NCBI GenBank assembly: GCA_024278215.1
Contig: JAJRTR010000093.1
Span: 1 to 45,783, forward strand
Length of the DNA stretch: 45,783 nucleotides
Reading direction: 5' to 3'
DNA from: a bacterium
GTDB taxonomy: Bacteria > UBP15 > UBA6099 > JAJRTR01
Part shown: piece by piece, positions 1 through 5,767 of the stretch
Numbering within the stretch: the stretch's first letter is position 1
Layout of the letters: every line of letters begins with the position of its first letter
The notes under the pieces: model-generated
The model's database searches: none
What the model saw: the letters and a program-made list of their open reading frames with translations, nothing else
What the model was told of the DNA's origin: nothing
Translations under genes and position numbers: made by a program

Positions 1-124
1 AGGCGCAGGTGTGAAATCCTCGCAGGCGTACTTGTAGAGTACGTCGAGGACGATTTCGCGCCGACAACGCAGCTATGGACAATAGCAGCCGACCGCAGCA
101 GAATCATAATTTTGCAATTGGCTC
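1..124 (+). repeat. 178-bp palindromic interspersed repeat, copy 1 (left-truncated by window)
   Basis: This is the right two-thirds of the same element seen complete at 2155, 17863, 28696 and 39501. It ends in the terminal inverted repeat AATTTTGCAATTGGCTC at 108-124. It carries the conserved central hairpin (arms around GTACT / AGTAC near 29-43) and the block reading TGGACAATAGCAGCC. Its orientation matches the copies at 2155 and 39501. The left end and left flank lie outside the window, so a target duplication cannot be tested. I infer a non-autonomous mobile element (MITE-like); no transposase is nearby. Confidence 0.9.
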
Positions 125-148
125 GCACAAAAGAAAGAATTTCATCAT

Positions 149-174
149 CGTTCCCAAGGTAAACCTTGGGAACG
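149..174. repeat. Perfect 11-bp-arm hairpin
   Basis: CGTTCCCAAGG and CCTTGGGAACG are separated by four bases. A partial echo, GGGAACGAG, follows at 183-191. It lies in the intergenic space between repeat copy 1 and the end of the CoA-disulfide-reductase-like gene. It has no U-tract on either strand, so it is not an obvious intrinsic terminator. It is probably a small dispersed palindrome. Confidence 0.6.
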
Positions 175-206
175 AGTAACATGGGAACGAGCAAATATCA
201 TAAACG

Positions 207-252
207 GCACAGGCGAGACGCCTGTGCTGCTTTATATCATAGTGTCTCGCCT
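207..252. other. Overlapping, mutually exclusive stem-loops downstream of the reductase gene
   Basis: Positions 207-215 and 219-227 form a 9-bp stem (GCACAGGCG / CGCCTGTGC, 3-nt loop). Positions 210-219 can instead pair with 243-252 (CAGGCGAGAC / GTCTCGCCTG). The two pairings share bases and cannot form together. On the minus strand this begins about 33 nt after the stop codon of the reductase gene, so it could act in the 3' end of that transcript. Without a U-tract I cannot call it a terminator. Confidence 0.45.
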
Positions 253-284
253 GTCGTACAAGCCTTATGTAACCGATATTTGTT

Positions 285-1979
285 TCAGCCGAGTTTTTCC
301 AGCACGTGCATACCGCCTTCGACAAAAACGGATTCGCGCCCAGCCATTGCAAGCGCACGCTGGACCTCATAGGATCGCGTACCCGTCGCGCAGAACACAA
401 GGACATCCCTGTCTTTCGGCACCCTGTCTATCTCATCCCTGAATCGCTCGATAGGAATATTCAGGACACGCGAATTTCCCTTGTCGACGGGGCTTCTCTC
501 GATTTCCGATTCCGCGCGCACGTCGAGAATACAGAAATCTTTGTCGCTTTCCAGCTTCTTTTTAAAGTCCATAATGGACATGGAAACAGCTATGCCGTCG
601 AGTTTGTTCTGCAATGAATTCGCCGCGTGAATGAGAAGGTCCATTGCGCTTGCGAAGGGGGGCGCGTAGCCCATGTCGAGGTTGCCGACCTGCGCGGCGG
701 TGGCTTTGAATGTGATCATGGCCGCGACAGCGTCCAACCTGCGCGGCACGTTGCCCGCACCGATCATCTGAGCGCCCAGAATACGTCCGTCCGCCGCGTC
801 GGCTATCAGTTTGATAATCATGTCTTTTCCGCCGGGGTAGAAATGGCTGACATCATGGCCTGACAGAAGGAAAGTTTCGATTTTATAGCCGTTTTTTTCC
901 GCAATAGCGCTGGATAGGCCTGTGCGGACGACATTCAGCCCGACGGTTTTCATGAAACCCGTGCCGAGCACGCCGGGGAAAGTCGCGTCACCGCCGGTGA
1001 TATTCGTGCCGATGACCCTGCCGTGTTTGTTCGCGGTGGAGCCGAGCGGGATGTAGGATTTGCCGCCGGTGACAAGGTCGTCGTTCAGGATGCAGTCGCC
1101 GCCTGCGTAGATGTCCGGATCGCTTGTCCGCAGCCTGTCGTCGACGGCGATTGTGCCACGGTCGGTTATATCGAGTCCGGCCTCGCGTGCGATCTCGACA
1201 TTGGGTTTCACACCGACCGCCACAACCACGAAGTCCGCTTTATATTCGCCTTTGCTTGTTATCACCTTGCAAACATTGCCGTTGTCGTCGCCGACGAGTT
1301 TTTCGACGCGCTCGCCTGTGCGGACATCAGCGCCGTGTTTTCTCAGCTGCACTGTGAGAATCCCGGCGATGTCGCTGTCTACCACGTTGGGCAGCACCTG
1401 GTCCATGAGTTCGATAATCGTCGAGTCGACAGCCTGTGCCATCAGCGCGTCGACGACCTCGAGCGCGATGCGTCCGCCGCCCACTATCACGGCATTCTCG
1501 GCGTCCACTTCCTCTATGCAGTTGAGAATTCCCACCGCGTCGTCCGGCCTGCGAAGCTGGAACACATTTTTGAGGTCCATGCCTTCAATCGGCGGCGCCA
1601 CCGGGTTGGCTCCCGAAGCGATCACGAGTTTATCGTAAGGAAAATCCGTCGTTTCTCCAGTGTCCAGGTTCTTCGCTGTTACGGTTTTATTCTCTCTGTC
1701 GATCTTCAGCGCCTCAGTTCTCAGAAGAAGGTTGATCCCTTTTGTGTTTTTGAAAAATTCGGCATCCCTGATCGCACCCCACGGCATAGTCAACAGAGTG
1801 TCGACCGAAGGCACTGCGCCCGCGATAAGAAACGGCAGCCCGCAGCCCGCGTAAGATGCGTAATTACCGCGTTCGAGTATCGTTATCTCGGCCTCGCTGT
1901 CCAGCCTGCGCGCTCGCGCGGCGGCTTTCGCGCCACATGCCACACCGCCTATAATCACAATTTTCTTGCTGTTTCCCAT
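285..1979 (-). CDS. CoA-disulfide reductase-like flavoprotein with C-terminal rhodanese domain
   Basis: This 564-aa cytoplasmic flavoenzyme has the CoADR-rhodanese fusion architecture, a family known to reduce CoA disulfide, CoA persulfide or polysulfide with NAD(P)H. The N-terminal dinucleotide fold starts at residues 7-16 (IVIIGGVACG). The single redox cysteine lies in SYAGCGLP (Cys46), as in CoA-disulfide reductases, which have one Cys instead of a CxxC pair. An NAD-binding motif GGGRIALE is at 167-174 and the second FAD motif YAGGDC at 291-296. A conserved YAPPF tyrosine (Tyr438) is in the dimerisation domain. Residues about 468-564 form a rhodanese domain with active-site Cys530 in CATGTRS. 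The start is supported by an AGGAG ribosome site just upstream. It stands alone between repeats, transcribed leftward. A role in sulfur handling or thiol redox is inferred from the fusion; the exact substrate is not determinable. Confidence 0.9.
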   Translation of the reverse strand: MGNSKKIVIIGGVACGAKAAARARRLDSEAEITILERGNYASYAGCGLPFLIAGAVPSVDTLLTMPWGAIRDAEFFKNTKGINLLLRTEALKIDRENKTVTAKNLDTGETTDFPYDKLVIASGANPVAPPIEGMDLKNVFQLRRPDDAVGILNCIEEVDAENAVIVGGGRIALEVVDALMAQAVDSTIIELMDQVLPNVVDSDIAGILTVQLRKHGADVRTGERVEKLVGDDNGNVCKVITSKGEYKADFVVVAVGVKPNVEIAREAGLDITDRGTIAVDDRLRTSDPDIYAGGDCILNDDLVTGGKSYIPLGSTANKHGRVIGTNITGGDATFPGVLGTGFMKTVGLNVVRTGLSSAIAEKNGYKIETFLLSGHDVSHFYPGGKDMIIKLIADAADGRILGAQMIGAGNVPRRLDAVAAMITFKATAAQVGNLDMGYAPPFASAMDLLIHAANSLQNKLDGIAVSMSIMDFKKKLESDKDFCILDVRAESEIERSPVDKGNSRVLNIPIERFRDEIDRVPKDRDVLVFCATGTRSYEVQRALAMAGRESVFVEGGMHVLEKLG

Positions 1980-2089
1980 GTTTCCCTGCTCCTTTCGCTA
2001 TTATGCTCCAAAACGTCGTAACTCTACTTAACATATTATGTTTTCATATTCTATAACACCAGCCGGCGTTTTTTAAGTATCGCTCTATT

Positions 2090-2115
2090 GCGCCGATTGC
2101 AGAATTATTCGGAAG
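2090..2115. repeat. Possible decayed end of the 178-bp repeat
   Basis: This stretch resembles the left terminus of the interspersed element: about 16 of the first 19 bases agree with GAGCCAATTGCAAAATTAT, followed by TCGG. It lies 40 bp left of intact copy 2 and is not followed by the rest of an element. It may be a solo or degraded terminus; chance similarity is possible over this length. Confidence 0.35.
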
Positions 2116-2154
2116 TTGGGAATAATGCCGCGAAAACGATTGATACTATAGATA

Positions 2155-2332
2155 GAGCCAATTGCAAAATTATGTTCGTAGCGAGGTCGAGCGAAATTGT
2201 TCAGAGCAAGGCGGAGGTGTAAAATCCTCGCAGACGTACTTGTAGAGTACGTCGAGGACGATTTTATGCCGACAACGCAGCTATGGACAATAGCAGCCGA
2301 CCGCAGCAGAATCAGAATGTTACAATTGGCTT
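2155..2332 (+). repeat. 178-bp palindromic interspersed repeat (MITE-like), copy 2, flanked by GATA duplication
   Basis: Complete copy. The left terminus is GAGCCAATTGCAAAATT; the right terminus is a slightly decayed inverse ending in GGCTT. It is flanked on both sides by GATA (2151-2154 and 2333-2336), as expected of a 4-bp target-site duplication. Both halves are imperfect inverse complements, so the whole element could fold into one long hairpin with an apical AGTAC stem. The 457-bp gap from 1980 to 2436 holds this copy, a possible decayed terminus at 2090 and no gene I can support. Confidence 0.92.
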
Positions 2333-2436
2333 GATAGACAGGATGATAAACGCCGGGTGCCGGGACATATATTGAAACGGGCAACCTGCCTGTGTTATCA
2401 TGAAATCATTCCACATTCCGAACGGGGATTCCGTCA

Positions 2437-2979
2437 ATGGCAGAATACAAACTGGGTTACATCGACATCTACAAATCGGGCCGGAGCGATTACATGGGCG
2501 GTGTGCTGATCGTCAACAGGCTCGGCATACCCGTCGAGTTCAGGCACACGGAAGCCGTGTCGCCGACAAGGGTGCAGAAAGTCCTCTACGGCCAGGCGCT
2601 CGAGAAGTTTCTCAAATGCGAAACGCTGGCCAAATGCCTGCTGGGCGACCTGAAGGCGAAACCCGACCTGCTTGTGGTGCCCGACGCGGAGTACTACCCC
2701 CTGACGCGCATGTTCAATTTCCCTTTCGCGCAGCTCGGTAAAGCCAACAGGGAACCCATGCAGAAGCACGGCGATTATGTGGAAGTGCAGGACAATGAAA
2801 TACATTTGCAGGTACTCTCGCTGCGAACACCCATCAGAGTGCGTGTCGACCGCAAGAACGCACCGACACTTCAGGCGATAAAGAGTATACTGGTGGATGT
2901 GGGCCGCACGATGGATGTGCTCGAACCCATGACGAGGGTGCAGGAAGCGCTCAAGGCGCTCGTTACGGAGACCGGCTGA
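2437..2979 (+). CDS. Unrecognised 180-aa protein, first gene of a three-gene unknown operon
   Basis: No family is recognised. The protein is soluble, without signal peptide or membrane segment, and looks mixed alpha/beta. It has two cysteines close together (KCETLAKC, near residue 60-66). A hydrophobic stretch at residues 76-82 (PDLLVVP) precedes an acidic/aromatic DAEYYP. The C-terminus is helical. It overlaps the next gene by one base (stop TGA and start ATG share an A), which implies translational coupling. The start codon has only a weak GGGGA upstream. This is a real gene judging by its operon linkage and normal composition. Function unknown. Confidence 0.75.
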   Translation: MAEYKLGYIDIYKSGRSDYMGGVLIVNRLGIPVEFRHTEAVSPTRVQKVLYGQALEKFLKCETLAKCLLGDLKAKPDLLVVPDAEYYPLTRMFNFPFAQLGKANREPMQKHGDYVEVQDNEIHLQVLSLRTPIRVRVDRKNAPTLQAIKSILVDVGRTMDVLEPMTRVQEALKALVTETG

Positions 2980-3659
2980 TGGCACGCCTGCCACGCACTT
3001 TTCTCTTCAAACTCGACGTCCCGGTGAAATCGTTCTGCCCGGATACGGTGCTGGCCGTATCCGCGCAGAACGACGTCGCCCGCCTCGAAATCGAAACACG
3101 ATCGAACGACTATAAGCTGAAACCCGACAGGGTCGCGACGACCGGCCTGACGATGTCCGGCAAAGTAAAAATCGACTCGGTGCCGCTGCTCCGGGGCGAG
3201 CAGTTGAATGTGTCGAGCACTGCCGTGGAATTCAACAAAGTGGACATGCTGGAAACGTCGACTGCGCTCGAAGTCAGACTGCCGCCATCGCCTCGCGTAC
3301 ACAGGATCGAGTGCCGCCCGCCCGACAAAGTCGAGACCTCGATAAGCCTTATCGTCAACCACATGCCCATCACACTCCATGCGCTGGACACCAGCCACGT
3401 ACCGTATCCGCAGATTACCGAATTCATCATTAAACTGGCGGAAAACGCCGGAACATCATACACTAAGATAAAATTTATCGGTGCTTTCGACCCGGTGCCG
3501 GTACACCTTGCGAAAGACCTGAAGCTGGACACTGATCGCAGGATACTAAAATTTCATATAAGAGAGGAGCCGAACAGGGAACGCCGGTTCGTACGTATGG
3601 TATATGGGCGAATCAGGCTGACCGGCGAGATTATTTCCGCTGTTTTTCCTGTAATGTGA
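2979..3659 (+). CDS. Unrecognised 226-aa protein, second gene of the unknown operon
   Basis: No family is recognised. Starting from an ATG that overlaps the upstream stop codon, it encodes a basic, beta-strand-rich soluble protein without signal peptide or transmembrane segment. Features include many Val/Thr/Ser strand-like stretches, a proline-rich patch (RLPPSPRVHR, about residues 99-108) and a basic C-terminal region. It is followed at once by the third gene, whose ATG starts one base after this stop (TGA T ATG). The three genes are probably one transcript and their products may work together; that is inference from spacing only. Confidence 0.75.
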   Translation: MARLPRTFLFKLDVPVKSFCPDTVLAVSAQNDVARLEIETRSNDYKLKPDRVATTGLTMSGKVKIDSVPLLRGEQLNVSSTAVEFNKVDMLETSTALEVRLPPSPRVHRIECRPPDKVETSISLIVNHMPITLHALDTSHVPYPQITEFIIKLAENAGTSYTKIKFIGAFDPVPVHLAKDLKLDTDRRILKFHIREEPNRERRFVRMVYGRIRLTGEIISAVFPVM

Positions 3660-3660
3660 T

Positions 3661-4197
3661 ATGGGGTTTCTCGTAGCTGTACTCTTAATAATAACATTTC
3701 TTTTCCTCGCTCTGATGGTCAAGCTCATGGTAACGCCGACCGGAGAAAAGACATCGAAGGAAGAAAAAGAAGACTTCCCCATCGAGACGATGCTCGACGC
3801 GCGGCAACGCAACGGTTTCCCTGAAAATAAGCCTGTGCAGGACGATCAGATAGAGGAAGTCGCCGAGCGGATGCTCGGCAGGATCGACCGGCGGATAAGC
3901 ATCCTGCGCGACCTGATCGAAAAGGCCGACCAGCGCATCGAAACAATGCAGAATCCCGGCTATGTACTCCCGGCGGAATTCCCCGGCAGTGGTGAAAAAT
4001 CACTTTCGGACAGGCGTCGAGGTGCCGCAGGCACGCGCAGGAACGCCGATGGAAACAAAAGTTTCGGCCACGACAGGCGCACACGCATCGTCAGCCTCCA
4101 TCGCAGGGGCATCCCGACAGACAAGATCGCAAGGGAAGTAAAGATGGGACAGGGCGAAGTCGAACTAATCCTCAAGGTCGAAGGCTACGATACCTGA
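3661..4197 (+). CDS. Membrane-anchored protein with DUF2802/DUF6115-like C-terminal helix-turn-helix
   Basis: 178 aa. Residues 3-24 are one hydrophobic segment (MGFLVAVLLIITFLFLALMV), which suggests an N-terminal anchor or single-span protein. The middle (about 60-100) is a charged, heptad-like helix (VAERMLGRIDRRISILRDLI), probably coiled coil. After a basic, low-complexity linker, residues about 140-176 (RIVSLHRRGIPTDKIAREVK and onwards) look like the short helix-turn-helix-like tail of the DUF2802/DUF6115 families, in which a membrane anchor plus coiled coil precede a similar tail. Those families often lie near motility genes, but no flagellar gene is in this window. Third gene of the operon with the two unknowns; 45 bp precede the phosphoesterase gene. 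Confidence 0.75.
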   Translation: MGFLVAVLLIITFLFLALMVKLMVTPTGEKTSKEEKEDFPIETMLDARQRNGFPENKPVQDDQIEEVAERMLGRIDRRISILRDLIEKADQRIETMQNPGYVLPAEFPGSGEKSLSDRRRGAAGTRRNADGNKSFGHDRRTRIVSLHRRGIPTDKIAREVKMGQGEVELILKVEGYDT

Positions 4198-4242
4198 CCA
4201 GTCGCTTTTCAGCAATGGCCTTGCGCACAATGTAATGTCGTT

Positions 4243-5067
4243 ATGACTCGAAAAAAAGAAAAACCCATTATCTTTATTTCCGATTTGCACGCCGACAGGT
4301 GGGACCGCGAGAAGCGCGAATCATTCTTCGAGGTTATTGATTTCGTCGAAGAATCCGCAGCCGAACTTTACATACTCGGCGACATCTTCGACTTTCCCGC
4401 GCTCAAAGGCGAGTCGATCTGGCCGAAACACAGCGACCTGATTCTAAAACTCAGGGCGCTGCCCGACAGGGGCGTCCCACTTGTCTACCTGATCGGCAAC
4501 CACGATATTTCACTCCGTGGCATCGAACTCGACGAAGACGGATTCGTCATGACCTACTGCGACCGCAAACGCCCGCTCGAGCGCGTACTCCGCGGGAAAA
4601 AAGTATACATGGAACACGGCCACTACTACGATCCCCTGTTCCGGGATCACATCTACGACGCTATTGATTTTCTGCGTGAGGTCAGCGGGCAGCCGGTGGA
4701 CCGTAAGGCCGTGGACTTTCTGCGCGACATCGTGCGCATCTTCCAGCGGAAGCCGAAGTCCACAGTTGCCGATAAGGGAATAGATGCAGAACAGAAAAAC
4801 GAGGTCGGTGTGCCTTCAAAATTCCTGAAAATATGGGAGCAGGCCGCCGAGCAGATACTGAAACGGACTCGCTGCGACATCGTACTGTTCGGCCACACAC
4901 ATGCTCCCGCCATCACCAGTATGGAGGGCCTTCAGCAATGGTATGTAAACACGGGCGACTGGGTCGATCATTCCACATACGTCGAACTCACTTCCGGCGG
5001 TATCGTCCTGAAAGACCGTATCGCCGGGGAAACATTGCAGGAAGCCGTTTTTGCAGGAAGTGCCTGA
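4243..5067 (+). CDS. Calcineurin-like metallophosphoesterase, LpxH-like (UDP-2,3-diacylglucosamine hydrolase family)
   Basis: 274 aa with the full metallophosphoesterase signature: DLH (Asp14, His16), LGDIFD (Asp47, Asp50), GNHD (85-88), HGH (125-127) and GHTH (217-220). These residues bind the two metal ions. The order and the GDIFD form resemble UDP-2,3-diacylglucosamine hydrolase (LpxH) and its relatives, which cleave the lipid A precursor to lipid X and UMP at the membrane face. An inserted helical segment (about residues 130-200) sits between HGH and GHTH. It may form the lipid-binding cap. The protein is longer than typical LpxH (about 240 aa), so another phosphoesterase substrate is possible. 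No clear ribosome site is seen; it follows the unknown operon by 45 bp and may be co-transcribed. Confidence 0.85.
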   Translation: MTRKKEKPIIFISDLHADRWDREKRESFFEVIDFVEESAAELYILGDIFDFPALKGESIWPKHSDLILKLRALPDRGVPLVYLIGNHDISLRGIELDEDGFVMTYCDRKRPLERVLRGKKVYMEHGHYYDPLFRDHIYDAIDFLREVSGQPVDRKAVDFLRDIVRIFQRKPKSTVADKGIDAEQKNEVGVPSKFLKIWEQAAEQILKRTRCDIVLFGHTHAPAITSMEGLQQWYVNTGDWVDHSTYVELTSGGIVLKDRIAGETLQEAVFAGSA

Positions 5068-5134
5068 CAGAGACATTTTGAACCGCATGGATAAGTTATG
5101 TGGGTTATCATTATAAATATCATCAAAACAAGTC

Positions 5135-5163
5135 TTGACACATTTTAATATGTACAGTAATAT
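5135..5163 (+). promoter_or_regulatory. Sigma-70-type promoter for the 64-aa ORF
   Basis: A perfect -35 TTGACA (5135-5140), 17-bp spacer and -10 TAATAT (5158-5163) lie about 80 bp upstream of the small ORF, in AT-rich DNA. The spacing is ideal. The position and strand fit transcription of the ORF beginning at 5242. Confidence 0.7.
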
Positions 5164-5241
5164 TGTCTGTAGAATATTACTATTACTAATTGTATTAAAA
5201 AGTATTTTTGGTACCGGCTAACAAACATCAGGAGGATGGTC

Positions 5242-5436
5242 ATGTCGTCAATAGGAGCTATTTCGGCTGGAACAACGTCAGGGATGACCGGCGGTGGCCC
5301 CGGCGGGGCAAAATCTGTTATCGAGGCAACACTTGCCGAGATCGAAAAGCAGAAAGCAATTCTCGCAAGGCCTCTGAATATGCCCGATATGAGATACCTG
5401 TACCGTATAGGCACTACCATAGATTTCAGCATATGA
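5242..5436 (+). CDS. Small unrecognised 64-aa protein
   Basis: Two in-frame ATGs exist (5236 and 5242). The ribosome site AGGAGG occupies 5230-5235, directly against the first ATG and six bases before the second, so 5242 is the likely start. The protein begins with a Gly/Ser/Thr-rich stretch (residues about 1-24, SSIGAISAGTTSGMTGGGPG). It continues as one amphipathic helix (IEATLAEIEKQKAILA) and ends hydrophobic. It matches no family I know. The consensus promoter and strong ribosome site argue it is expressed. It is followed by about 330 bp without another gene. Confidence 0.65.
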   Translation: MSSIGAISAGTTSGMTGGGPGGAKSVIEATLAEIEKQKAILARPLNMPDMRYLYRIGTTIDFSI

Positions 5437-5568
5437 ACAAACAACTCTGGATGTGTTTTTTTCGTATATCTGCATTGTGGAGCCGGTTGCAAACTCTGTT
5501 CTACCGCGGTCGGTATCGTGTCCCCATAAATTCCACTATTGTCACGTCATGCTTGTAATGTCGCAAGG

Positions 5569-5660
5569 AGGGCGGAGTCACCGTACCCCGCCTGAACATA
5601 TTTCTCGCGAAAACGGTTTGTACAAGCACAAGTTGAGGCGGGGTACGGTGACCCCGCCCT
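5569..5660. repeat. 92-bp inverted repeat with 25-bp arms
   Basis: Arms 5569-5593 and 5636-5660 are inverse complements with one mismatch (AGGGCGGAGTCACCGTAC against AGGGCGGGGTCACCGTAC, continuing to CCCGCCT), around a 42-nt loop. The right arm is followed by TTTTAT. It lies between the convergent 64-aa ORF and leuS, so it could terminate both transcripts, or it may be a second type of small mobile palindrome. No direct repeat flanks it. The rest of 5437-5767 shows no gene I can support. Confidence 0.75.
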
Positions 5661-5767
5661 TTTATAGTTTTTACGCTACCCCATCTTATATCTTTTCTTT
5701 GTTGACATGGCACTACCTTTAATAAAACGCACAGGTTAAGTAAGTAAAACGGATTTTTACGCAGTCC

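Noticed and set aside
1023-2021. Long plus-strand ORF opposite the CoA-disulfide-reductase-like gene (also 6866-8320, 14351-15628, 23943-25136, 30608-31774, 38261-39325)
   Set aside because: Antisense shadows caused by GC-biased third positions. Their sequences are His/Arg/Asp-rich and unlike any family, and the opposite strand carries a clearly recognised gene.
2085-2384. Open frames inside the repeat copies (also at 39458-39661, 17729-18022, 45557-45778)
   Set aside because: They are the repeat read in its open frames: both strands stay open because of the palindromic sequence. Copies 2 and 5 differ mostly at amino-acid-changing positions, and no ribosome site is conserved.
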